A stretch of 64,000 nt of DNA. It comes from Flavobacterium pisciphilum. Its GTDB lineage: Bacteria > Bacteroidota > Bacteroidia > Flavobacteriales > Flavobacteriaceae. Every line of letters begins with the position of its first letter. Within the stretch, counting starts at the first letter, position 1. The stretch covers positions 3,844,001 to 3,908,000 of the forward strand of contig NZ_JAJJMO010000001.1 of assembly GCF_020905345.1 (NCBI RefSeq). Direction: 5' to 3'. This document shows positions 7,751-16,499 of the stretch, piece after piece. The translations under genes and the position numbers were made by a program. The notes under the pieces were generated by a model. The model had not been told where the DNA came from, made no database searches, and saw nothing but the letters and a program-made list of their open reading frames with translations.

Positions 7751-10255
7751 ATGAAAAAAAGAATACTGCTAATTGCCATTTTCTTGAGCTCTCTGAGTGT
7801 ACTACAGGCTCAAAAACTGGATATAATTCCGAGGCCTGTAAAGATAGAACAGAAAGAAAAAATGTTTGTAATACCTTCAACAGTAAAAATTATTATTGAT
7901 AAAAAAGTACAAAAAAGTGCTGATTATATAGCAAGTAGTTTTTTAAAAAACACAGGAATTAATTCCATAGTTTCTATTGGAAATAAACAGGATAAAAATG
8001 CAATACTCTTTTTGGTAGATGAAAAAATGAATATCCCTAATGATGGTTATGAATTGAACGTAACTAAAAAAGGGGTTGTTGTAAAAGGAAAATCTCCAAA
8101 CGGGGTATTGAATGGTTTTCAGACTTTACTGCAAATTTGTTCTGCAAAAGAGGTTACAAAAGGAACAATTCCTTTTGTGAAAATAGAAGATTATCCTCGT
8201 TTTGAATGGAGAGGAATGATGCTGGATGTATCAAGACAGTTTTTTGATAAAGGAACCGTTAAGAATTACATCGACTGGTTAGCAGCACACAAAATGAATA
8301 TTTTTCATTGGCATCTTACAGATGATAATGGCTGGAGAGTAGAAATTAAATCAATGCCAGATTTAACTTTAAAAGGAGCTTGGAGAGGACCAGGAGAAGT
8401 ATTGCTTCCATCCTATGGTTCAGGAAACAAACGTTATGGAGGGTATTATACACAGGAGGATATAAAAGAAGTTGTGGCTTATGCTTTAGAACGTGGCGTT
8501 TCGATTATGCCCGAAATAGAAATCCCGGGACACTCGCGTGCAGTAACGGCATCATATCCAGAAATTGGTTGTGTAACAACGCAAGAAACTAAAAGTGTTC
8601 AAGGAGAAGTTAAAAATGTATGGTGTGTAGGTCGAGAAGAAAATTACCAAATTTTAGATTCAATTATTAGAGAATTTACAGGATTGTTTCCTTTTGATTA
8701 TATTCATGTTGCAGGCGATGAGGTAAACAGAGCCAATTGGGAGCAATGCCCAAAATGTAAAGCTTTGATGGCAAAAGAGGGATATACAGATACTTTTCAA
8801 CTTCAGAATTATTTCTTTAAGCGTGTAGAAAAAATTGTCGAGAAGTACAATAAGAAATCGGCAGGTTGGAATGAAATTCTAAAGGGAGGAGAAATAAGCC
8901 CTAAAACAGAAATTTTTGCATGGCAAGGTATAAGCTACGGAATAGAATCTGTTAAAAAAGGACACCCAACAATTATGATTCCGGGGCAATATACTTATTT
9001 TGATATGGCACAGTCTGAGAATGAACGTGGCCATCGTTGGGCTGCTATTACCGACACAAAAAGAGCCTATTCGTTTGAACCTATTCCAGAAAGTGATTTA
9101 ACAGCAGAGGAACAAAAATTGATAAAAGGAGTTCAAGGAGCTTTGTGGAGTGAATATTTAGACCGTCCGACACGATTTGTAGAATACCAAAGTTATCCAA
9201 GGATTAGTGCCTTGGCAGAAATTGGATGGACACAAAAAGAAGGTAAAAACTGGGATGACTTTTATGCAAGATTAACAAATAGCCATTTGCAACGTTTGGC
9301 TAATATGGGAATTGCCTTTAGAGATTTTCCACCTACAGCAATTTATAAAAGCGGTAGTATTACTGTAACGCCACCTTATGAAGGTGCTGTTGTGCGCTAT
9401 GATGCACAAGGAAACGAACCTACGAGACAATCCCCTTTATATACAAATCCAATTCAGACAAAAGATTACGAGCAATACCAGTTCCGTACTTTTTTTAATG
9501 AAGATGCAGCAAGTCCAGCTGTAAAAGTAGAGAAGTTGCCAGTTGCAACTTGGACTACTTCAAAAGTGGAAACCTTAAATATTTCAGAGAATATTTCGGA
9601 GAACATTGATAAAAAAGGAATTTGGTACTTAACTTTTAATCCAATAACAGACGGAGCAACTAGTGGCGTAATAAGAGCAGTTTCACTTTTTGAAAATGAT
9701 AAACTAATACAAACTTATTTAGAAGATAGAACATTAAAATCAAAACCTCGTTTGCGATTTTTAATTGATAATTACAATGATAAAAATACTTATCGTTTAG
9801 ACTTTACGGTTGAAAATAAAGAAGAAAAAGAATCCGCAGCGAAAGTAAATTTCAATTGCTCACCTTATATAGAACCAGAGGTAAAAGTAACCTCATCAAT
9901 GATCGAAAATCCGAAATTTCCATTCACAAGATTAGAAGATTATAATATAGAAACCTATTTGCGTACAGATGCACCATGTGTAAATGGAGATTGGATTTTA
10001 TACACTTTTACCAACCCAGTTGTTTCATCTAAAATAGATGTGTTAACAGGAATACCGCATCACCCAAGATTTATAATCAACGATGGATATGTAGAGTATT
10101 CATATAATGGAATTGATTTTGAAAAGGGAGATAGTTTTGATTATGGAAATGCATCTATCTATCCAAAACAACCTGTAAAAGCAGTAAAAATAATGATTAC
10201 AGGAACAAACAACGAGCTAATTATGGCAGGTCAGGATTTAAGAATTAACCCTTAA
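7751..10255 (+). CDS. Beta-N-acetylhexosaminidase, GH20
   Basis: An 834-residue secreted enzyme with signal peptide (residues 1-20, ending LQAQ). A GH20b N-terminal domain leads into the catalytic barrel: FEWRGMMLDVSR, HWHLTDDNGWRVEIKS, IPGHSRA and IHVAGDEVN, whose Asp323-Glu324 pair is the catalytic pair of substrate-assisted GH20 cleavage. After the barrel come a chitobiase-type C-terminal domain and a galactose-binding-like domain near the C-terminus. It removes terminal beta-linked GlcNAc or GalNAc from chitin oligomers, peptidoglycan fragments or glycans. It lies 20 bases after the GHL10 gene and 5 bases before the serine hydrolase, so an operon is likely. GH20 rather than GH3 NagZ would supply the hexosaminidase step here. 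Confidence 0.92.
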   Translation: MKKRILLIAIFLSSLSVLQAQKLDIIPRPVKIEQKEKMFVIPSTVKIIIDKKVQKSADYIASSFLKNTGINSIVSIGNKQDKNAILFLVDEKMNIPNDGYELNVTKKGVVVKGKSPNGVLNGFQTLLQICSAKEVTKGTIPFVKIEDYPRFEWRGMMLDVSRQFFDKGTVKNYIDWLAAHKMNIFHWHLTDDNGWRVEIKSMPDLTLKGAWRGPGEVLLPSYGSGNKRYGGYYTQEDIKEVVAYALERGVSIMPEIEIPGHSRAVTASYPEIGCVTTQETKSVQGEVKNVWCVGREENYQILDSIIREFTGLFPFDYIHVAGDEVNRANWEQCPKCKALMAKEGYTDTFQLQNYFFKRVEKIVEKYNKKSAGWNEILKGGEISPKTEIFAWQGISYGIESVKKGHPTIMIPGQYTYFDMAQSENERGHRWAAITDTKRAYSFEPIPESDLTAEEQKLIKGVQGALWSEYLDRPTRFVEYQSYPRISALAEIGWTQKEGKNWDDFYARLTNSHLQRLANMGIAFRDFPPTAIYKSGSITVTPPYEGAVVRYDAQGNEPTRQSPLYTNPIQTKDYEQYQFRTFFNEDAASPAVKVEKLPVATWTTSKVETLNISENISENIDKKGIWYLTFNPITDGATSGVIRAVSLFENDKLIQTYLEDRTLKSKPRLRFLIDNYNDKNTYRLDFTVENKEEKESAAKVNFNCSPYIEPEVKVTSSMIENPKFPFTRLEDYNIETYLRTDAPCVNGDWILYTFTNPVVSSKIDVLTGIPHHPRFIINDGYVEYSYNGIDFEKGDSFDYGNASIYPKQPVKAVKIMITGTNNELIMAGQDLRINP

Positions 10256-10260
10256 AAAGG

Positions 10261-11565
10261 ATGAAGAAAATAGGAGTTAGAATCGTACTTGTTTTTTTGA
10301 TCCTTTTAGGGATTAGTTGCCATTCCCTAAAAAACTCAAAAGAGTCTTTCGATACAAAGAAAAACGAAGTTTACATCGATTCGATGATGAATAATGCACT
10401 CGAAAAAGGTTTTTTTCCTGGAGCACAAATTGTTGTAGGAAGTAAAGACTCTGTTTTTATATTGAAAAATTATGGATACCACGATTATTCAAAACAACAA
10501 CAAGTAAAAACAGACGATGTGTACGATCTAGCTTCTATGTCTAAAGTATTGGGAGCAACATTGGTAGCAATGCGGTTAGTAGGAGAAGATAAAATAAACT
10601 TAGAAGATAAATTGGGAGATGTAGTTGCAGTGTACAAAAACACAGCCATTGCCGATTTAACCCTTTTTGAGTTACTGACACACACCACGGGGTTAAAATC
10701 AGGGATTGTTTTTTATCAGAGCTTGCTTTCTACTTCAGATGGATCACCGTTGTTGAGTAATCAAAAATCAGAAAATTATCCAGTCTTATTCGACAATATG
10801 TATGTAAATAAGAATATCATTTACGATGCAAAATATTTGTCTTTTGAACCAAAAGATAATTACATTCAGATTTATAAAAACATGTGGTTGAATCCTGAGT
10901 TTTATAAAACAGTTTATGAAAAGATAGGTTTAGCTAGTACCAATCCTCGTGGAAATTATTTGTATAGTGATCTAAATTTGATACTTGTACAACAAATGAT
11001 GGAGACAAAAACAGGTTTGAAACTTGACCAATTAGCAAGAGGGATTTATAATGAATTAGGTAGTAAAAAAATTGGATATAATCCTTTGAAATGGACTACT
11101 GAGCAAGATGTTATCCCTACTGAAATTGATAACTTTTTTAGAAAGGATACTATTAAAGGATATGTGCATGATGAAGCCGCTGCCATTTTAGGAGGTGTTT
11201 CAGGAAATGCAGGCTTATTTGCAAATGCTGCATCTATTTCAGTACTATGTCAAATGTTGCTTAATGATGGAAAGTATCAAGGAAAGCAAATCTTAAAAGC
11301 AAAGGTGGTTAAAGAGTTCACAAAATCTCCTTTGGTCAAAAAGGGAATTTATCGCGGACTTGGTTTTGATAAGCGAAAACCAGATGAGTTTTACAGCAAA
11401 AATGATTTTGGACATACTGGTTTTACTGGAACTTTTTTCTTCCTGAATCCTAATACCAATAGATTTTTGATCATTCTTACCAATCGTGTAAATCCTTCGA
11501 GAACAAACAGATTAATGTATAAAGATGATTTTTGCCCGAAAATTTGGAAACAAATAAACAAATAA
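10261..11565 (+). CDS. Beta-lactamase-fold serine hydrolase lipoprotein (AmiE/PBP4*-like)
   Basis: A 434-residue protein with lipoprotein signal (LLGISC lipobox near residue 20). The class C beta-lactamase/PBP motifs are present: Ser92-Met-Ser-Lys95 in ASMSKVLGAT (SxxK), YSDLNLILVQQM (second motif) and GHTGFTGT (HTG, third motif). Members hydrolyse D-amino-acid peptides or muramyl amides; Bacillus AmiE, encoded beside NamZ, removes peptides from MurNAc-peptides. The direct neighbour here is also a NamZ homologue, which supports that type of job rather than antibiotic resistance. The start codon is 5 bases after the GH20 stop codon, indicating co-transcription. Confidence 0.85.
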   Translation: MKKIGVRIVLVFLILLGISCHSLKNSKESFDTKKNEVYIDSMMNNALEKGFFPGAQIVVGSKDSVFILKNYGYHDYSKQQQVKTDDVYDLASMSKVLGATLVAMRLVGEDKINLEDKLGDVVAVYKNTAIADLTLFELLTHTTGLKSGIVFYQSLLSTSDGSPLLSNQKSENYPVLFDNMYVNKNIIYDAKYLSFEPKDNYIQIYKNMWLNPEFYKTVYEKIGLASTNPRGNYLYSDLNLILVQQMMETKTGLKLDQLARGIYNELGSKKIGYNPLKWTTEQDVIPTEIDNFFRKDTIKGYVHDEAAAILGGVSGNAGLFANAASISVLCQMLLNDGKYQGKQILKAKVVKEFTKSPLVKKGIYRGLGFDKRKPDEFYSKNDFGHTGFTGTFFFLNPNTNRFLIILTNRVNPSRTNRLMYKDDFCPKIWKQINK

Positions 11566-11578
11566 AAAGAATAACGCT

Positions 11579-12721
11579 ATGAAAAAGCTAACACTAATTT
11601 GCGTGCTAATTGCAACGGTTTCTTTTGCACAAAATATAAAAACAGGTGCAGAGAATTATACAGAATACCTACCCTTATTAAAAGGAAAGACTATTGGTAT
11701 AGTGACTAATCAAACGGGAATCATTGATAAGAAAACCCATTTAGTGGATTTTTTAGTTGAAAAGAAAATAAAGATAAAAACCATTTTTGCACCAGAACAT
11801 GGTTTTAGAGGGACTGCTGATGCAGGTGAGCATGTATCAGATGAAATAGATAAAAAAACAGGATTGTCAATTGTTTCTCTTTACGGAAAAAACAATAAAC
11901 CAAACTCAGAGCAATTAAAAGGTATTGATGTTATGGTTTTTGATTTGCAAGATGTAGGAACAAGGTTATATACTTACGTTTCTACGATGCATAGGATAAT
12001 GGAAGCATGTGCAGAGAATAATGTTCCGTTAATTGTAATGGATCGCCCCAATCCAAACATAGCTATTGTAGATGGTCCCGTTTTGGATATTGCTTTTAAA
12101 AGTGGAATAGGGATGCATCCAACACCTTTGCTTCACGGAATGACGTTGGGCGAAGAAGCTAAAATGATTAATGGAGAAAAATGGCTGAAAGATGGAATTC
12201 AATGTAAGCTGACCGTTATTCCATGTTTGAATTATGGCAGAAGCATGAGTTATAGTTTGCCAGTTAGACCTTCGCCTAATTTGCCTAATGATCAATCAAT
12301 AAACTTATATGTTAGTTTGTGTCTTTTTGAAGGTACTAATGTGAGTATGGGACGAGGAACTGAAAAACAATTTCAGATTTATGGTTCTCCCTATTTGCCA
12401 AAAAGCAATTTTGCATTTACTCCCAAACCAAATTTTGGAGATAAAGACCCTTTGTATAATGGAATAGAATGTAATGGAGAGGATTTATCAGCAATTCCCA
12501 AAATCGATAAACTAGAAATCAAATGGTTGATAAAAGCCTATCAAACAACATCAGATAAATCTAAGTTTTTTGATAAGAGAAAGTTTTCAATACGAGCTGG
12601 AAATGAAAAATTACAGCAACAAATTGAAGCAGGAGTCTCAGAAGAAGAGATAAGGAATAGCTGGAAAGAAGGTGTTCAAGCCTTTAAAAAAATGAGACAG
12701 CAGTATCTAATTTATAAATAG
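11579..12721 (+). CDS. namZ: Exo-beta-N-acetylmuramidase NamZ-like (DUF1343/YbbC)
   Basis: A 380-residue protein with signal peptide (MKKLTLICVLIATVSFAQ). Conserved DUF1343 blocks are visible: GIVTNQTG, IFAPEHGFRGTADAGE, MVFDLQDVGTRLYTYVSTM, MDRPNP, GMTLGE, RPSPNLP, and VSMGRGTEKQFQIYGSPYL. Characterised members release MurNAc from the non-reducing end of peptidoglycan chains; the Glu in PEHG is strictly conserved and a candidate catalytic residue. It closes the operon with the serine hydrolase upstream and a bidirectional terminator ~80 bases after the stop codon. With NagB, GH20 and the AmiE-like protein it makes a coherent peptidoglycan salvage set, although no MurQ or MurNAc transporter is visible in the window. 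Confidence 0.85.
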   Translation: MKKLTLICVLIATVSFAQNIKTGAENYTEYLPLLKGKTIGIVTNQTGIIDKKTHLVDFLVEKKIKIKTIFAPEHGFRGTADAGEHVSDEIDKKTGLSIVSLYGKNNKPNSEQLKGIDVMVFDLQDVGTRLYTYVSTMHRIMEACAENNVPLIVMDRPNPNIAIVDGPVLDIAFKSGIGMHPTPLLHGMTLGEEAKMINGEKWLKDGIQCKLTVIPCLNYGRSMSYSLPVRPSPNLPNDQSINLYVSLCLFEGTNVSMGRGTEKQFQIYGSPYLPKSNFAFTPKPNFGDKDPLYNGIECNGEDLSAIPKIDKLEIKWLIKAYQTTSDKSKFFDKRKFSIRAGNEKLQQQIEAGVSEEEIRNSWKEGVQAFKKMRQQYLIYK

Positions 12722-12803
12722 AAATGATGAATCTAGAACTGTGAGAAAAGAATAAAAAGCCTTATGGTAAGTATTTTTAGTTTTTTAATTTTTTGTTGGT
12801 AAA

Positions 12804-12836
12804 AAAATACCGCCTCAGATTATGAGGCGGTATTTT
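12804..12836. terminator. Bidirectional intrinsic terminator
   Basis: A perfect 14-bp inverted repeat AAAATACCGCCTCA / TGAGGCGGTATTTT with a 5-base loop, A-rich on one side and T-rich on the other. It serves both the plus-strand namZ operon and the minus-strand PepSY genes that converge here. Confidence 0.9.
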
Positions 12837-12852
12837 GCTTTTAATTAAATTC

Positions 12853-13323
12853 TTATTTGTCTATGCGAATAAAATTTCCCTCAATATCAAAGATGAGTTC
12901 TAGATTATTAGTAAGGTCTATTTCAATATATGTTTTTTCATTATCAATTGCAGTAACAGATTGATCCGGATAATTTTCTTTCACATAAGTATTGATTTTT
13001 TCGGGAATTAACTCCACAGGAATTGCTTGATTATTTCCATCAATATCAATCCAATTTCCATCGATATCAAAATCAATTTCAAAATTATTACTTAGCAAAA
13101 CATCATAAATAGAGCCATCAGAGTCAGGAATATTTTGTTTTTTTATTTGCTTATAAGTAGCGCTAGGAAAGTAAGAGGTAACAAAAGTAGTTGCCAGTTT
13201 AGGTAAATCATCAGCACTAATTATGTATTCATTGTTATCGTCGTCGTCATTATCACTGCTACAAGATGTTGTCGTGAATAGAAGTGCTAAGGCAATAAAG
13301 CCAGATAAGATTATTTTTTTCAT
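12853..13323 (-). CDS. PepSY-like (DUF2874) lipoprotein
   Basis: A 156-residue protein with lipoprotein signal (LLFTTTSCSSDNDDDDN, lipidated Cys near residue 21 followed by an acidic linker). The body holds two repeats of the PepSY-like/beta-lactamase-inhibitor-like fold, each ending in a strand pattern such as FDIDGNWIDIDG and FDIEGNFIRID, with IPVELIPEKINTYVKENYP between. It is a close paralogue of the next gene upstream, 26 bases away, and both precede a two-component system read in the same direction. Bacteroidota PepSY-like proteins of this type are periplasmic or surface proteins of unknown ligand. A role as target or accessory of the adjacent sensor kinase is inferred from position. 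Confidence 0.75.
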   Translation of the reverse strand: MKKIILSGFIALALLFTTTSCSSDNDDDDNNEYIISADDLPKLATTFVTSYFPSATYKQIKKQNIPDSDGSIYDVLLSNNFEIDFDIDGNWIDIDGNNQAIPVELIPEKINTYVKENYPDQSVTAIDNEKTYIEIDLTNNLELIFDIEGNFIRIDK

Positions 13324-13349
13324 GATTATAGCATTAAATTATTGATTTT

Positions 13350-13793
13350 TTAATCGTCAATTCTTATAAAGTTACCTTTAGAGTTAAACTCTAATTCTAA
13401 ATTGTTACTCAAGTTTACTTCATAACCCCAAGTACCTTTATCAATTTTGGTTATTGATGTGTTGGCAAAGTGAGTATTTACATAAGCCATAATTTTTTTA
13501 GGAATTACAGTCGTAGGGATAGCTTGGTGATTTCCATCTACTTCTTCCCAATTTCCTTTTCCATCAAATTCGACTTCGACATTATTTGCAAACTGAACTT
13601 TGTAATCTTTAGAGAACATTTCTTTGTCTTCAACTATATAAGTAGGTTCCTGTCCTGAAAAGTGAGTTTTTAAAAAGGTTTGTGCACTTGCTGGCAATGC
13701 AGCCTTAGTGATTACTGTTTTTTGAGCATTTGCAGAAAGTCCAAATGCTAATCCTGCTATTAGACAAATAGCCAAGTTTAATTTAGTTTTCAT
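13350..13793 (-). CDS. PepSY-like (DUF2874) periplasmic protein
   Basis: A 147-residue protein with a cleavable signal peptide (ending LSANAQ) and no lipobox. The two PepSY-like repeats are evident: VEFDGKGNWEEVDGNHQAIPTTVIPKK followed by a second unit ending LEFNSKGNFIRIDD. It is paralogous to the lipoprotein downstream, especially in the GNxQAIP and C-terminal IRID segments, suggesting a local duplication followed by different targeting (soluble versus lipid-anchored). It is encoded 75 bases after the sensor kinase gene on the same strand, so the four genes may be one regulon. The function is unknown. Confidence 0.75.
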   Translation of the reverse strand: MKTKLNLAICLIAGLAFGLSANAQKTVITKAALPASAQTFLKTHFSGQEPTYIVEDKEMFSKDYKVQFANNVEVEFDGKGNWEEVDGNHQAIPTTVIPKKIMAYVNTHFANTSITKIDKGTWGYEVNLSNNLELEFNSKGNFIRIDD

Positions 13794-13868
13794 ATTATTT
13801 GTTTTTTAATTCTAATACAAGAGTACAACCAGAATTTGGAAACAATTAGGAAAAACATAGAAAAAAGA

Positions 13869-15140
13869 CTACTTTTTATAAAAACTAATTTTGAATTGAT
13901 GATTTCCTGTAAATAAATATTCGATAGTGATTGAATAGTTATTTATAATCGATTTCACAATAGATAAACCTAAACCAGTAGACTCATTGGTTGTGGTATG
14001 TCGATAAAATCTTCCGAAAATCATTTCAGAATTTAAAGGGGGATTATTACTGCTATTTGAAATTATGATATCATTTTTGTTTATTATGAAATTGACAAAA
14101 CCATCTGGATGATTATGTATTAAAGCATTTTTTAATAAATTACTAATTAAAGCAATTGCCAAACCTTTGTTCATTATATAATGCAACGTATCATTTTCGA
14201 TCACAGTTATTTTTACTTTCTTGAATTCGGCCAAATCTGCGTAGTCCTCGGTTAGTAGTATAATGAGTTCATTAAAGTTGACATTTTCTTCTTCAGAAAA
14301 TTGTTGGTTTTCTATTTTGGATAACATTAATAAAGACTTATTCAATCGTGTCATTCGATTTAATGTATCGGTTATCTTTCCTATTTCCATCATCTGTTCG
14401 TCAGGAAGAATATTATTCTCTGCAAATAATTCTAGTTTGTTGATACTTATTGCCAGTGGAGTTTGTAATTCATGAGAAGCATTTTCGATAAACTGTTTTT
14501 GACTTGAATAAATTATCTCATTACGATTTAGCATTTTCTCTACTTCCTTTGCCAAAATATTGAATTCATCTATAGGAGAGTTTATCGGTTTTAATCGACT
14601 GCCTGTCCCTAATTTAATCTCTTTAAGATTTTCTAAAATGATATGAAATGATTTCCAGATTCTTTTTAAAAGTAAATGATTTACGGCTAGTATGCTAATA
14701 ACAAGCATGATGTATAAACCTATTAATGCTAGAAATAGGTCTTCAAGTAATTCATCTTCTTCAACAATTGATGCTTTTATAGTTAATTCATAAGGATTGC
14801 CTTTATCATCTTTAAAGACTGTTTTTAATGTACGGATGGGTTGGTTATCATTATCATATTCCATGAATTCTTTAGAAGTAGAGAATTCGTCTTTTCGAGA
14901 ATAATTGCCTTTTGGAAGAGGTTTTATTGTAAACTTGTTGATACCAAATTCAGGAGAATTCAATAGTTTATTGTCGGCAAAGGCATGTCGGATAATAATG
15001 ATTTTAGAATTTTTTAAATCATCATCAATATTATCATGTACTTCATCTAAAATTAGCATATAAAAAATCCCTGCCCAAATTGGAATAACAATAAGCAGTG
15101 TAAGTGCTAGATAGCGAAGTGTATAGTTTTGTAATTTCAT
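13869..15140 (-). CDS. Sensor histidine kinase
   Basis: A 423-residue membrane kinase. TM1 is at ~10-30, a ~105-residue periplasmic sensor domain lies between, and TM2 is at ~134-157. A HAMP-like linker leads to the dimerisation/phosphoacceptor helix with ENASHELQTPLA (phosphorylated His223). The ATPase domain has the N box (SNLLKNALIHNHPDG) and G box (STGLGLSIVKSII). Its ATG overlaps the response regulator stop codon by one base (TAATG), so the two are translationally coupled. It phosphorylates the adjacent OmpR-type regulator. The sensed signal is unknown; the neighbouring PepSY-like proteins are candidate partners. The fold and motif spacing are complete. Confidence 0.92.
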   Translation of the reverse strand: MKLQNYTLRYLALTLLIVIPIWAGIFYMLILDEVHDNIDDDLKNSKIIIIRHAFADNKLLNSPEFGINKFTIKPLPKGNYSRKDEFSTSKEFMEYDNDNQPIRTLKTVFKDDKGNPYELTIKASIVEEDELLEDLFLALIGLYIMLVISILAVNHLLLKRIWKSFHIILENLKEIKLGTGSRLKPINSPIDEFNILAKEVEKMLNRNEIIYSSQKQFIENASHELQTPLAISINKLELFAENNILPDEQMMEIGKITDTLNRMTRLNKSLLMLSKIENQQFSEEENVNFNELIILLTEDYADLAEFKKVKITVIENDTLHYIMNKGLAIALISNLLKNALIHNHPDGFVNFIINKNDIIISNSSNNPPLNSEMIFGRFYRHTTTNESTGLGLSIVKSIINNYSITIEYLFTGNHQFKISFYKK

Positions 15141-15811
15141 TAATTCATTTTGTATCCAATCCCGTAAACTGCCTGAATATCAATTTCGGCATCACTGTCT
15201 TTCAGTTTTTTGCGTAAATTCTTAATTTGGGAATATACAAAATCCAAATTGTCGGCTTGATCAGTATGATCACCCCATACATATTCGGCTATTGCCGTTT
15301 TATTAATTAATCGATTTGGATTTATTATAAAATAGTAAAGTAAATCAAACTCTTTTCTGTTTAGGATTAGTTCATTATTATCTATAGAAACTGTTCGTTG
15401 TTCAGGATAGAGTATTACGTTTTTCCAAGTAATTAAATTATCTCCATTATGATTGTTTCTACGAATTGCCGATTTGATTCGAGCATGTAATTCAGATAAA
15501 TGAAAAGGCTTACTTAAATAATCATCGGCTCCCAAGTCTAGTCCCTTTACTTTATCATCAACAGCATCTTTTGCCGAAATAATAATAACGGCACTTTGTT
15601 TTTTTTGTCTTTTTACTTCCAAAAGTAAGTCAAGCCCATTTCCGTTAGGGAGCATGATATCAATTAGAATACAATCATAATCATATGCGCCCAGTTTGTC
15701 TAGTCCAGAAATATAATCATGGGCAGTTTCGACAATATATTTTTCTTTTTCAAGTGATTGTTGTACTACTTCACGTAAACCAGCCTCATCTTCTATTATT
15801 AAAATTTTCAT
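15140..15811 (-). CDS. OmpR/PhoB-family response regulator
   Basis: A 223-residue regulator. The receiver domain has acidic residues EDE near the N-terminus, the phosphoacceptor Asp51 in ILIDIMLPNG, a conserved Thr/Ser position in IIISAKD and Lys101 in YLSKPF. A winged-helix DNA-binding domain follows (LNRKEFDLLYYFIINPNRLI, VWGDHTDQADNLDFVYSQIKNLRKKL, VYGIGYK). It is first in the operon, ahead of the kinase. A box TACTTTTG (minus strand, 15834-15841) sits 23 bases before its start codon and fits the Bacteroidota -7 element. The targets may include the PepSY-like genes immediately downstream, as is common for such four-gene sets, but this is inference. Confidence 0.93.
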   Translation of the reverse strand: MKILIIEDEAGLREVVQQSLEKEKYIVETAHDYISGLDKLGAYDYDCILIDIMLPNGNGLDLLLEVKRQKKQSAVIIISAKDAVDDKVKGLDLGADDYLSKPFHLSELHARIKSAIRRNNHNGDNLITWKNVILYPEQRTVSIDNNELILNRKEFDLLYYFIINPNRLINKTAIAEYVWGDHTDQADNLDFVYSQIKNLRKKLKDSDAEIDIQAVYGIGYKMN

Positions 15812-15833
15812 GTTTTGTCTGTTTTATGTAATT

Positions 15834-15841
15834 CAAAAGTA
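15834..15841 (-). promoter_or_regulatory. Candidate -7 box of the two-component operon
   Basis: On the minus strand this reads TACTTTTG, an exact match to the Bacteroidota -7 consensus TAnnTTTG. No convincing TTG lies at the right distance upstream, so the promoter is only half supported. Confidence 0.4.
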
Positions 15842-15976
15842 TGAATACCAACCAAAATAAAACTGAGTTTCTGGAAACATTTGGGAATAAATGAATCGGT
15901 TAAACCTCACTTTTGAAATACATAGTTCCAGTTAGTATTGATTTATAGTCTTATAGAAGTATAAAAAGAGCTATGA

Positions 15977-16375
15977 TTAATTAATATTTATGTCAACTTG
16001 ATTTTTGTGCAAACCGTGTCTGTTGTCTTTCAGGAGTTTTTTTACAGCTTCGGGAGTTTTATAAATAGTCTTGGTGTTTTTAGTGTCAAACTCAATATTA
16101 TATATCGAATTTGAAAACTCATCAATTACAGGATCTGACCAAACTCCAACGCCAAAAAATATCCCTTCTGTATTATTCTTTTTTAAATTAAATACAATGG
16201 AATCCCCATTTGATTTGTCTTTTAGAACATCCGAAGTGTAATTTTTAGCTTCTGGATTTAATTTGATTTTTATTTTAATATCAGAATCTGTTTTATTCAT
16301 AAAGGTGATATCTCTTACTGGGTCGCAACTGATTAAGAGAAGGCAAGAAAATAATAGAATTAGTGATTTAATCAT
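15977..16375 (-). CDS. Hypothetical lipoprotein
   Basis: A 132-residue protein with a clear lipoprotein signal (LLLFSCLLLISCDP, Cys at residue ~17; Asp at +2). I do not recognise a family. The remainder is rich in Lys, Asn and Asp with short beta-strand-like stretches and no transmembrane segment. It is preceded on the same strand by another lipoprotein gene 124 bases away. Its composition is normal for this genome. Confidence 0.6.
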   Translation of the reverse strand: MIKSLILLFSCLLLISCDPVRDITFMNKTDSDIKIKIKLNPEAKNYTSDVLKDKSNGDSIVFNLKKNNTEGIFFGVGVWSDPVIDEFSNSIYNIEFDTKNTKTIYKTPEAVKKLLKDNRHGLHKNQVDININ

Positions 16376-16499
16376 GATGCTTGTTTTAAGTTACTAACTT
16401 AATTACAAAATCAAAATAAAAGGGACTTAATACATTTTAAAAATATAAAGATAAGTCGTTTTTTAAGGTAGAAAAATCAATTTATAATATCCATTGGGT

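Noticed and set aside
10261..11565. Serine hydrolase as an antibiotic beta-lactamase
   Set aside because: It is a lipoprotein in a cell-wall sugar operon next to namZ; a peptidase/amidase role fits better than resistance.
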